NCBI GenBank assembly: GCA_015068845.1
Contig: SVJR01000008.1
Location: 1-47,813, forward strand
Source of the DNA: Oscillospiraceae bacterium
GTDB lineage: Bacteria; Bacillota; Clostridia; Monoglobales; Monoglobaceae
Reading direction: 5' to 3'
Length of the DNA: 47,813 bases
Positions within the stretch are counted from its first letter, which is position 1. Each line of letters opens with the position of its first letter. Shown one piece after another: positions 41,057 to 47,813 of the stretch. The position numbers and the translations under genes are program-made. The notes beneath the pieces were generated by a model. The model saw only the letters and a list, made by a program, of their open reading frames with translations, was not told the DNA's origin and made no database searches.

Positions 41057-41860
41057 ATGGTAAACGGATATTATGTAATAGATGCACATTGCCACATCTA
41101 TCCCGAAAAAATAGCCGAAAAAGCAGTTGCGGCAACTGATAAGTTCTACGGAACAGTTGCCTACGGAAAAGGTACGGTCAGTCACCTTGTGACTTCTTAT
41201 AAGGAACTGGGGATTGACCACGCTCTTGTCCAGTCTGTTGCAACCACAGCCCATCAGGTAAAAAGCATAAACGAGTTCATCGCAAATGAGGTGAAGAATA
41301 GTTGTGGCTTTCTGACAGGTTTTGGAACCTTGCATCCCGACAGCAACGATATCCCCGGTGATATTGAGCATCTGATGGAAATGGGATTAAAGGGCGTAAA
41401 GCTTCACCCCGATATCCAAAAGTTTCAGGTAGATAAAGGCAATCTCCTCAAAATATACGAATACTGCGAAAAAAAGAATTTGCCAATCCTGATGCACACA
41501 GGTGACTACCGTTATGACTATTCCAATCCGAATCGTGTTCTGCCGGTGCTTAAGGCATATCCTAAGCTTACTGTGATAGGTGCACACTTTGGCGGCTGGT
41601 CAATATGGGAGGAAGCTTGCGAAAAGTATGCCGGACTTCCCAATTTCTATGTTGATTGCTCATCAAGCTTTAGCTTTGAAAATAGTGTAGACTATAAAAG
41701 GCTTATTTTCAGATACGGAACAGACAGAGTGCTGTTTGGAACGGATTACCCTATGTGGTCAGCTGAGGAGGAACTTAAAAACTTCTTTGCAATGAATCTG
41801 GGCGATGGTGCAAATCGGAAGATTTTAAGTGACAATATAAAAAAACTGTTGAAACTATAG
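41057..41860 (+). CDS. Amidohydrolase-2-like metal-dependent hydrolase
   Basis: 267-residue TIM-barrel hydrolase. Seen: DAHCHIYPEK (HxH metal site), GVKLHPDIQKF, LMHTGDYRYDY, VIGAHFGGWSIWEEA, and LFGTDYPMWSAEEEL with the catalytic Asp. The family includes decarboxylases and lactone or amide hydrolases. It begins one base after the ilvE stop, so it is translated from the same message. A role in branched-chain acid metabolism is likely by context, but the reaction is unknown. Confidence 0.8.
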   Translation: MVNGYYVIDAHCHIYPEKIAEKAVAATDKFYGTVAYGKGTVSHLVTSYKELGIDHALVQSVATTAHQVKSINEFIANEVKNSCGFLTGFGTLHPDSNDIPGDIEHLMEMGLKGVKLHPDIQKFQVDKGNLLKIYEYCEKKNLPILMHTGDYRYDYSNPNRVLPVLKAYPKLTVIGAHFGGWSIWEEACEKYAGLPNFYVDCSSSFSFENSVDYKRLIFRYGTDRVLFGTDYPMWSAEEELKNFFAMNLGDGANRKILSDNIKKLLKL

Positions 41861-41865
41861 TTTAT

Positions 41866-41904
41866 AAAACAGCTTTCTGCGGAAAGCTGTTTTATTTTTT
41901 TGTT
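41866..41904 (+). terminator. Terminator of the VOR-ilvE operon
   Basis: AAAACAGCTTTC-TGCG-GAAAGCTGTTTT followed by a T run, right after the amidohydrolase gene. Confidence 0.88.
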
Positions 41905-41937
41905 TCTGTCAATAATTGTACTGAGGTGATAAGCTTT

Positions 41938-42105
41938 ATGAAGATTACAAGGTATGTAAACGGCAAAAGAACAACAAAACCCTTTGATGACAGTACGGTT
42001 ATTGAAAAAGCGGAAATTTCAAGTGTAATAAGCAGAGTAAACCACAGACTGTCGGGCTTGCAAACAGAAACAAATTCAAATATCAGCGGAGCAGAAGATG
42101 AATAA
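41938..42105 (+). CDS. 55-residue protein coupled to the serine recombinase (possible recombination directionality factor)
   Basis: Too short for routine gene calling, but GAGGTGATAA precedes its ATG and it overlaps the recombinase start by eight bases. The peptide begins MKITRYVNGKRTTKPFDDST, is charged, ends acidic (SGAEDE) and has no membrane segment or zinc motif. I know no family. Small proteins beside serine integrases are often directionality factors that permit excision; this is inference from place and size only. Confidence 0.6.
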   Translation: MKITRYVNGKRTTKPFDDSTVIEKAEISSVISRVNHRLSGLQTETNSNISGAEDE

Positions 42106-43453
42106 GATTGCTGCAATCTATATCAGAGTTTCCACGGATGCGCAACGGGAAGAAGGATATTCAATTGATGCTCAAAAGGAAATGCTTACGGCATACTGCG
42201 TGTCAAAAGGCATAAAAAAATATGAGTATTATATTGATGGTGGATTCAGTGGCAGCAATATTGAACGCCCGGAGTTGAAACGCCTTATTGAAGATGTTAA
42301 AAAGGGCAAAATAGGTTGCGTTCTTGTGTATAAGCTTGATCGCCTTTCCAGAAGCCAAAAGGATACTTTATACCTCATAGAAGATGTATTTAATCCTCAT
42401 AATGTTGACTTTATCTCTCTTAACGAAAGTATGGATACATCAACCCCTCTTGGTCGACTGATGCTCGGAATTCTTTCAGCATTCGCGCAATTGGAGCGTG
42501 AAAATATCAAGGAACGAACCAGTATGGGTATGAAGGAGCGGGTCAAGGAAGGCTACTGGATGGGCGGCGGCAGAGTTCCGTTTGGCTATGATTATGACCA
42601 AAGCCGAGGCATTCTTGTCCCCAATCGTGATGCCGAAACTGTCAGGAGAATATACGAGCTGTACCTTGACGGCTATTCGCTTAATTCGATTGCCAGAATG
42701 CTCGGGCTAAGATACGAAAAGCTTGCCCGGCAAATACTGATGAGGAAAAGTAATGCCGGATACATTGTCTATAACGGCGAGGAATATAAGGGCAGACACG
42801 AGGCTATTGTCAGTCTTGAAACCTACGAAAAGGCAATGCAAAAAATGCAGGAGCGTTCGGGGAAATTCAAAGGCAGCACGCAAAACCTCCTGACGGGGCT
42901 TGTCAGATGCGGGATATGTGGCGCAAAAATGCGATACCAAAGGTGGGGAAAGCAGGGCTACCGGCTTGTGTGCTATTCAAAGGATAAAAGTAAGCCCCAT
43001 CTTGTGAAAGACCCGGACTGCACCAATGGCGGAATATGGGCGACCGAACTTGAAAATGTGGTTAAGGAAGACCTTTTCAGTATTGGAGTAAAGACACAAA
43101 ATAATAAAAAAGTTGACGAAAAGGATGTCCTTGAAATACTGAAAGAGAACGAGGCAAAGATTACGGAAAAACTCAAACGCCTTTACAATCTCTATGCCGA
43201 AGCGACAGACGATGCTTTGAAGGAAACGATTGCGGAAGCTAAAAAAAGCCTGAGCGAACTTCAAAGCCAGATAAGCCGCGAAGAAAAGCAAAAAATTCTT
43301 TCCCGAAACCGCCGTGAAATAAAAAAACAGCTTTCCACATTAAGAGAAAGCTGGGGATATATGACCGACAGAGAAAGGCGCAAAGTAGTGGAGAGCTGTG
43401 TTGAGGAAATTACCGTCGCAAATGAAGATGTTGAGATTTACTACAAATTCTGA
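42098..43453 (+). CDS. Large serine site-specific recombinase (SpoIVCA/phage integrase type)
   Basis: 451 residues. Resolvase domain ~1-150: IYIRVSTDAQ with catalytic Ser12, KLDRLSRSQKDTLYLI, ILSAFAQLERENIKERTSMG. Recombinase domain ~160-260 (GYDYDQSRGILVPNRDAETV). Zinc ribbon from ~270 (CGICGAKM with later Cys pair), then a coiled coil (~345-420) as in integrases that choose attachment-site pairs. Its stop codon is 18 bases from the point where the facing sigG sequence is broken. This is how skin recombinases such as SpoIVCA stand beside the sigK 5' half. No other phage genes are near. Confidence 0.94.
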   Translation: MNKIAAIYIRVSTDAQREEGYSIDAQKEMLTAYCVSKGIKKYEYYIDGGFSGSNIERPELKRLIEDVKKGKIGCVLVYKLDRLSRSQKDTLYLIEDVFNPHNVDFISLNESMDTSTPLGRLMLGILSAFAQLERENIKERTSMGMKERVKEGYWMGGGRVPFGYDYDQSRGILVPNRDAETVRRIYELYLDGYSLNSIARMLGLRYEKLARQILMRKSNAGYIVYNGEEYKGRHEAIVSLETYEKAMQKMQERSGKFKGSTQNLLTGLVRCGICGAKMRYQRWGKQGYRLVCYSKDKSKPHLVKDPDCTNGGIWATELENVVKEDLFSIGVKTQNNKKVDEKDVLEILKENEAKITEKLKRLYNLYAEATDDALKETIAEAKKSLSELQSQISREEKQKILSRNRREIKKQLSTLRESWGYMTDRERRKVVESCVEEITVANEDVEIYYKF

Positions 43454-43758
43454 TTTCCCATAAGGACATTTATTGGCACAGCGTAAGTAGAAAATTTAAC
43501 GCCGTGGGATGTGTCAAAGTTATCAAGTGCTTTGATGAGTCCGATGCACCCTACTTGAAATAAATCATCAATGTTCTCGTTTCGGTTCGAAAATCTCTGT
43601 AAAACGCTCAGAACAAGTCTGAGATTGCCGTATATAAACTCCTGTCTTGCAGAGGTGTCGCCCTTTTGGATTTTTTCAAAAAGCTCTCTTTTCTGTGCTT
43701 CGTTCAGAACGGGGAGCTTTGATGTATTTACTCCGCATATATCAACTTTGTTAATCAA
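43441..43758 (-). pseudogene. sigG: 5' part of sporulation sigma factor gene sigG, interrupted
   Basis: From a TTG start with AAGGGGG eight bases upstream, the frame reads INKVDICGVNTSKLPVL, then GNLRLVLSVLQRFSNR, DDLFQVGCIGLIKALDNFD and KFSTYAVP, a clear match to SigG, the late forespore sigma factor (~260 residues). After ~95 codons the match ends: SigG continues with MIIGEIRRYLRDNN, but this frame gives ten unrelated residues and stops. The product would have region 2.2 for core binding but no region 2.4, 3 or 4. The break coincides with the end of a serine recombinase gene. The 3' half is nowhere in the window. Confidence 0.85.
43465..43480. other. Putative attachment junction in sigG
   Basis: SigG-coding sequence is intact (minus strand) up to GTGCCAAT (43472-43479) and foreign immediately after. 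A shared core at or near GCCAAT is expected if a serine recombinase joined two sites here. The exact crossover dinucleotide cannot be fixed without the partner site. Confidence 0.55.
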
Positions 43759-43897
43759 CTTTTTGACCCCCTTTTTATTTTCCATAATATTATCTCACAA
43801 ACAGACTATGGATATACAGAAAAATAATTCCGTGTCTGAGAAATCATAAGTTAAACCTCGAGTGCATAAAGTAGTTTTAAAAAGGGGGAATTATCCG

Positions 43898-44137
43898 GTG
43901 AAATGCAGCTTAAACGAACTTAAAACAAAGGAAGTAATAAATGTTTCAGACGGAGCCAGATTGGGCTTTGTGTCGGACGCTTTGATAGACCTCGAAAGTG
44001 GCAGACTGACTGCTCTTGTTGTGCCTGGCGCATACAGACTGATGGGCTTTCTTGGTAAGGAGGAAGATATTGTGATAAGGTGGGAAAAAATTAAAAAAAT
44101 CGGTGATGATATTATAATTGTTGATGATGTGTCGTAG
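43898..44137 (+). CDS. YlmC/YmxH family sporulation protein (PRC-barrel)
   Basis: 79 residues from a GTG start with AAAAAGGGGG eight bases upstream; the longer open frame has no ribosome site. One PRC-barrel: LNELKTKEVINVSDGARLGF, DALIDLESGRLTALVVPG, and EDIVIRWEKIKKIGDDIIIV. YlmC/YmxH genes usually lie just downstream of sigG in spore formers; here the gene is divergent from the broken sigG piece, 139 bases away, which suggests rearrangement at this locus. Confidence 0.85.
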   Translation: MKCSLNELKTKEVINVSDGARLGFVSDALIDLESGRLTALVVPGAYRLMGFLGKEEDIVIRWEKIKKIGDDIIIVDDVS

Positions 44138-44173
44138 TTTTTACATATTTTCTACATTATTTAGCAAAAATAC

Positions 44174-44202
44174 TTGAAATATTTTTTTATGAATGTTATA
44201 CT
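44174..44202 (+). promoter_or_regulatory. Promoter of pncB
   Basis: TTGAAA (44174-44179) and TATACT (44197-44202), 17 bases apart, with an extended -10 TG. Confidence 0.75.
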
Positions 44203-44250
44203 AATTCTGTATTATTATGTCTAAAAACAAAAGAAAGGCTATGGTGATTT

Positions 44251-45681
44251 ATGAATAATACTTTGCTTACCGATTTTTACGAAATAACCATGGCAAACGG
44301 CTATTTTAAAAACAATATGCAAAACGAAACTGCGTATTTTGATATGTTTTTCCGTAAAGTCCCCGATAATGCCGGCTTTGCAATTATGGCAGGCGTTGAA
44401 CAGGTAATTGAATATCTTGAGAATCTCAAATTTGAAGACGAGGATATTGAGTTTCTCCGTAAAAAAGGTATATTCAGTGAAGAATTTCTTGATTACCTTG
44501 CAAACTTCAAGTTTGAGTGTGATGTATGGGCAATCCCTGAGGGTACACCTATTTTCCCGAATGAACCCATACTGACTGTTCGCGGCCCGTTGATTCAGGC
44601 GCAGTTTATTGAAACGATGATACTTCTTACGGTCAATCATCAAAGTCTGATTGCAACCAAGTGCAATCGTATTGTCCGTGCGGCAGAAGGCAGACCTGTT
44701 ATGGAGTTTGGTTCACGCCGTGCTCAGGGTACCGGTGGTGCAGTTCTTGGCGCAAGAGCCGCATATATCGGCGGTGCGGCAGGTACTGCATGCACGGTTA
44801 CGGACAAGCTTTACGGTGTTCCGGCTCTTGGTACAATGGCACACAGCTGGATTCAGTCCTTTGACAGCGAGTATGAGGCGTTTAAGGCATACGCCATTTG
44901 TTATCCTAACAACTGCACACTTTTGATTGATACCTACAATGTTCTGAAGTCCGGTGTTCCCAACGCAATAAAGGTTTTTGACGATGTTTTAAAGCCTATG
45001 GGAATTCGTCCTCAGGGCGTAAGAATAGATAGCGGAGACATTACCTATTTGACAAAGCAGACCCGAAAGATGCTTGATGCCGCAGGGTATGAAGATGTAA
45101 AAATCGTTGTTTCTAATTCTTTAGACGAGCATATTATCAAGGATATTTTAAAGCAGGGTGCTTGCATTGATTCTTTTGGTGTTGGCGAAAGACTGATTAC
45201 ATCAAAATCCGAGCCGGTTTTCGGCGGTGTTTACAAGATTGTTGCACTTGAAAGAAACGGTGAGATGATACCTAAAATCAAGATAAGCGAAAATGTTGCC
45301 AAAATTACCAACCCGTGCTTTAAAAAGGTATACAGACTGTTTTCAAACGAGAGTGGCAAAGCCATTGCCGATGTGCTGACACTTGCTGATGAAGTGATTG
45401 ACGACAGCCGTGAATACGAAATTTTTGACCCAGACCATACTTGGAAGCGCAAAACTCTTACTAACTTTACGGCTGTTGAGCTTCAGGTTCCCATATTTGA
45501 AAAGGGTAAATGCGTTTATAAATCTCCATCACTTAAAGAAATTCGCAATTATTGTGAGGAGCAGCTTGACAAAATTTGGGATGAGGTCAAGCGCTTTGAA
45601 AACCCGCACGAATACTATGTTGATTTATCCCAAAAGCTTTGGGACATCAAATATAAACTATTGTCGGATTATCGGGGATAA
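44251..45681 (+). CDS. pncB: Nicotinate phosphoribosyltransferase
   Basis: Makes nicotinate mononucleotide from nicotinate, PRPP and ATP, the entry of NAD salvage. 476 residues. Seen: LLTDFYEITMANGYF at the N-terminus, FRKVPDNAGFAIMAGVEQ, EFGSRRAQGTGGAVLGARAA, the catalytic-His segment GTMAHSWIQSFDSEYEAF, VRIDSGDITYL, and SFGVGERLITSKSEPVFGGV. The phosphate-binding loops are complete. The next gene makes its PRPP substrate. Confidence 0.96.
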   Translation: MNNTLLTDFYEITMANGYFKNNMQNETAYFDMFFRKVPDNAGFAIMAGVEQVIEYLENLKFEDEDIEFLRKKGIFSEEFLDYLANFKFECDVWAIPEGTPIFPNEPILTVRGPLIQAQFIETMILLTVNHQSLIATKCNRIVRAAEGRPVMEFGSRRAQGTGGAVLGARAAYIGGAAGTACTVTDKLYGVPALGTMAHSWIQSFDSEYEAFKAYAICYPNNCTLLIDTYNVLKSGVPNAIKVFDDVLKPMGIRPQGVRIDSGDITYLTKQTRKMLDAAGYEDVKIVVSNSLDEHIIKDILKQGACIDSFGVGERLITSKSEPVFGGVYKIVALERNGEMIPKIKISENVAKITNPCFKKVYRLFSNESGKAIADVLTLADEVIDDSREYEIFDPDHTWKRKTLTNFTAVELQVPIFEKGKCVYKSPSLKEIRNYCEEQLDKIWDEVKRFENPHEYYVDLSQKLWDIKYKLLSDYRG

Positions 45682-45759
45682 CTTCTGCTGTTTGTATATA
45701 ATTTAAAGTTTTATATAAATATATTTCATTGTAACAATATAAACCAAAGGAGAAAATAT

Positions 45760-46890
45760 ATGAAATCAACAATTGAATCCTACAATCTTGGTCGACTTGG
45801 CGTTATCGGAATGACAGGCTGTGAAAGCTTTTGTGAAAAGGTAGATTATTACCTCAAAACCTTTAACGCAGACGATGTAAACAATCTTGGTACATTCCTT
45901 TTGCCGGTTAAGCTTTCGAGATTCGGTACAGGTGAAGCAAAGGCTACCCTGCTTCACTCTGCAAGAACTTACGATGTTTATATTATTGTAGACTGCTTCA
46001 ATTACGGTGAGACCTACAAGCTTTACGGCACCGATGTTCCTATGAGTCCGGATGACCACTATCAGGACCTCAAGCGCGCAATTTCTGCAATTGGCGGCAA
46101 GGCAAAGCGCATCACTGTTATTATGCCTATGCTTTACGAAGGCCGTCAGCACAAGCGCTCATCAAGAGAATCGCTTGACTGTGCAATGGCACTTCAGGAG
46201 CTTTGCAATATCGGTGTAGATAACATTATTACATTTGATGCACACGACCCCAGAGTTCAGAATGCAGTTCCGCTCAAGGGCTTTGAAAATGTAATGCCTA
46301 CATACCAGATGATAAAGGCATGTCTCAAGTATGATAAGGATGTTATTTTAAACAAGGAAAACACCTTGATTATTTCTCCTGATGAGGGCGCAATGACAAG
46401 ATGTATGTACTATTCCTCTGTTCTTGGTATGGACCTTGGTATGTTCTACAAGCGCCGTGACTATTCAAAGGTTGTAAACGGAAAGAATCCTATAGTTGCC
46501 CACGAATTTTTGGGTAGGGATATTGACGGCAAGAATGTTATCGTTGTTGATGATATGATTTCTTCGGGCGACTCTATGATAGATGTTTCAAAGGAACTGA
46601 AAAAGAGAAAAGCAGCGAGGGTATTTGTATTTTCAACCTTTGGCTTATTCACCGAAGGCTTTGAAAGATTTGATAAAGCGTATGAGGAAGGCTTGGTTGA
46701 AGGCGTGTTTACAACAAACCTTATCTATACAAAGCCTGAACTCCTTACAAAACCCTGGTATCATCAGGTTGATATGAGCAAGTATATTGCGCTTCTTATC
46801 AGCGAACTGAATGCAGAGCATTCAATCAGCGACCTTCTTAATCCTATCAAGAGAATTGAAAAGATTCTGGAAAAATATAAGAATATATAA
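45760..46890 (+). CDS. prs: Ribose-phosphate pyrophosphokinase (divergent, long form)
   Basis: Makes PRPP from ribose 5-phosphate and ATP. 376 residues, about 60 longer than the standard ~315. Seen: MPMLYEGRQHKRSSRESLDC in the catalytic/flexible region, the DAHDPRVQNAVP loop in place of the usual DLHxxQIQGFF, ISPDEGAMTRCMYYSSVLGM, and the PRPP loop NVIVVDDMISSGDSMIDV. A divergent branch seen in Clostridia. AAAGGAGA precedes the ATG. It follows pncB by 78 bases, so co-expression for NAD salvage is likely. Confidence 0.9.
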   Translation: MKSTIESYNLGRLGVIGMTGCESFCEKVDYYLKTFNADDVNNLGTFLLPVKLSRFGTGEAKATLLHSARTYDVYIIVDCFNYGETYKLYGTDVPMSPDDHYQDLKRAISAIGGKAKRITVIMPMLYEGRQHKRSSRESLDCAMALQELCNIGVDNIITFDAHDPRVQNAVPLKGFENVMPTYQMIKACLKYDKDVILNKENTLIISPDEGAMTRCMYYSSVLGMDLGMFYKRRDYSKVVNGKNPIVAHEFLGRDIDGKNVIVVDDMISSGDSMIDVSKELKKRKAARVFVFSTFGLFTEGFERFDKAYEEGLVEGVFTTNLIYTKPELLTKPWYHQVDMSKYIALLISELNAEHSISDLLNPIKRIEKILEKYKNI

Positions 46891-46907
46891 GACCTACGAG
46901 GTACTAA

Positions 46908-47720
46908 ATGATTAGATTACAGAAATTTCTTGCAAATGCAGGAGTTGCGTCAAGACGCGGTGCGGAAAAGATTATTGCCGAGGGCAGAGTTTCGGTCAAT
47001 GGCGAGATTATCCGAGAGATGGGCGTCCAGATTGACGAAAATTACGATACGGTTGAGCTTGATGGTGAGGTTATTAAAAATGCCGAAAAGAAAGTCTATA
47101 TAATGCTTAATAAGCCGGTAGGCTTTATCACAACTGTGTCGGACGATAAAGGCAGACCAACTGTTATGGAGCTTGTTTCGGATATTTCCTCAAGAATCTA
47201 TCCGGTAGGAAGATTAGATTACGATACCGAGGGGCTGCTCCTTATGACCAACGACGGCGACCTGACATATTGCATAACACATCCTAAACACGATATTGCA
47301 AAAACTTATGTTGCGGAAGTTACTGGCGATGTTAGTATGGATACGATTATTCAGCTTCGTCGCGGCGTTGTGCTTGACGGTCAGAAAACCAGCCCGGCAG
47401 AGGTGGAAGTGGTGGGTGCAACCCAGTATGGCACCAAGGTTGAAATTACAATCCATGAGGGCAGAAACCGTCAGGTAAGACGAATGTTTGAAGCTTTGGG
47501 TTGTGTTGTAAAAAAGCTTAAAAGAACAAAGGAAGCCGGACTCGTACTTGGACATTTGCCACTTGGCAAGTGGCGTAAACTCAGTGAATCCGAAGTGAAT
47601 ATGCTGAAGAAAATTGAGTCGGCAGGTTCGGCGAAAGTGAAGTCCGTAAAATCTACAAAGACAGCCAAGCCTTTTAACAAAAGTACACGGCGCAAAAATA
47701 CATCCCAGAAGAGCAGGTAA
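46908..47720 (+). CDS. 23S rRNA pseudouridine synthase RluB-like
   Basis: 270 residues. N-terminal S4 RNA-binding domain (IRLQKFLANAGVASRRGAEK), then the RsuA/RluB/E/F pseudouridine synthase core: VYIMLNKPVGFITTVSDDKG, the catalytic Asp in YPVGRLDYDTEGLLLMTNDG, HPKHDIAKTYVAEV, and the end motif IHEGRNRQVRRMFEALGCVV. The C-terminal ~35 residues are a Lys/Ser-rich tail (KSVKSTKTAKPFNKSTRRK), as often in rRNA modification enzymes. Starts 17 bases after prs. Confidence 0.93.
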   Translation: MIRLQKFLANAGVASRRGAEKIIAEGRVSVNGEIIREMGVQIDENYDTVELDGEVIKNAEKKVYIMLNKPVGFITTVSDDKGRPTVMELVSDISSRIYPVGRLDYDTEGLLLMTNDGDLTYCITHPKHDIAKTYVAEVTGDVSMDTIIQLRRGVVLDGQKTSPAEVEVVGATQYGTKVEITIHEGRNRQVRRMFEALGCVVKKLKRTKEAGLVLGHLPLGKWRKLSESEVNMLKKIESAGSAKVKSVKSTKTAKPFNKSTRRKNTSQKSR

Positions 47721-47726
47721 AGAGTT

Positions 47727-47813
47727 ATGAATGAATTAACAGCAGATGTGGTTGTTATTGGCGGCGGTGCTGCCGGTATGATGGCTGCAGGGACAGCGGC
47801 AAGTCGAGGCAGG
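47727..47813 (+). CDS. HI0933/BaiN-like flavoprotein, N-terminus (cut by window edge)
   Basis: 29 codons remain: ADVVVIGGGAAGMMAAGTAA is the FAD-binding GxGxxG fold, with the AAGTAASRG style of the YhiN/HI0933 (BaiN-like) family. It starts six bases after rluB. Other FAD oxidoreductases begin similarly, so the family call is tentative. Confidence 0.65.
   Translation, partial: MNELTADVVVIGGGAAGMMAAGTAASRGR

Noticed and set aside
42098-43453. Prophage or conjugative element around the recombinase
   Set aside because: No capsid, terminase, replication or transfer genes lie within the flanks; both sides are core genes.

Overview
The window reads as a chromosome segment of a strictly anaerobic, endospore-forming member of the Clostridia. 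Moderate-to-low GC, three T-box leaders, a large Firmicutes-type SRP RNA, Spo0A, SpoIVB, an alpha/beta SASP, a SigG gene piece and ferredoxin/rubredoxin enzymes all point there. An Oscillospirales/Ruminococcaceae-like gut organism is my guess, not a proof.

Layout. 1-3.6 kb: end of lysA, a structured intergenic element, then (minus strand) a T-box-controlled HTH-cupin-acyl-CoA synthetase. 3.6-7.1 kb: der-plsY-gpsA-flavin reductase operon (minus). 7.2-12.1 kb: a flavin reductase-rubredoxin gene, then a leucine-type T-box driving a degenerate LeuA-like protein and a TIM-barrel/acyl-CoA ligase fusion. 12.1-15.6 kb: small membrane protein, a mini-hairpin array, tRNA-Asn, citrate synthase, membrane acyltransferase. 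15.8-22.1 kb: sporulation and envelope genes (SASP, PRC-barrel protein, a 52-residue membrane protein, spoIVB, an Asn-only mini-protein, a GerQ-like protein, murT-gatD, spo0A). 22.1-28.9 kb: rRNA methyltransferase, SRP RNA-dnaX-ybaB, SulP transporter, HIRAN-TPR protein, Mn-catalase. 28.9-33.9 kb: thiamine salvage operon (cytX-thiW-thiM-thiE-HAD-thiD, minus) behind a clear TPP riboswitch, with a second, abnormal TPP-like element inside it. 34-36.3 kb: FAD-Rieske oxidoreductase, HdeD-like protein, AraC remnant. 36.4-41.9 kb: leucine-type T-box and an operon of P-loop ATPase, ferredoxin, 2-oxoacid:ferredoxin oxidoreductase A/B/C, branched-chain aminotransferase and amidohydrolase. 41.9-44.1 kb: a small gene, a large serine recombinase and a broken sigG. 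44.2-47.8 kb: pncB, prs, rluB and a partial flavoprotein.

Two stories stand out. First, sigG is cut after its first ~95 codons, at the sequence encoding KFSTYAVP, exactly where a convergent large serine recombinase gene ends. This is the layout of sigK/skin intervening elements, but in the forespore sigma factor gene; the 3' half is not in the window. Second, every T-box here reads as Ile (ATC) or Leu (CTC) and stands before acyl-CoA ligases or a VOR-aminotransferase operon. Together these genes could take up branched-chain carboxylic acids, activate them to CoA esters, carboxylate them reductively with ferredoxin and transaminate them to Ile, Leu and Val, switched on when the charged tRNAs run low.
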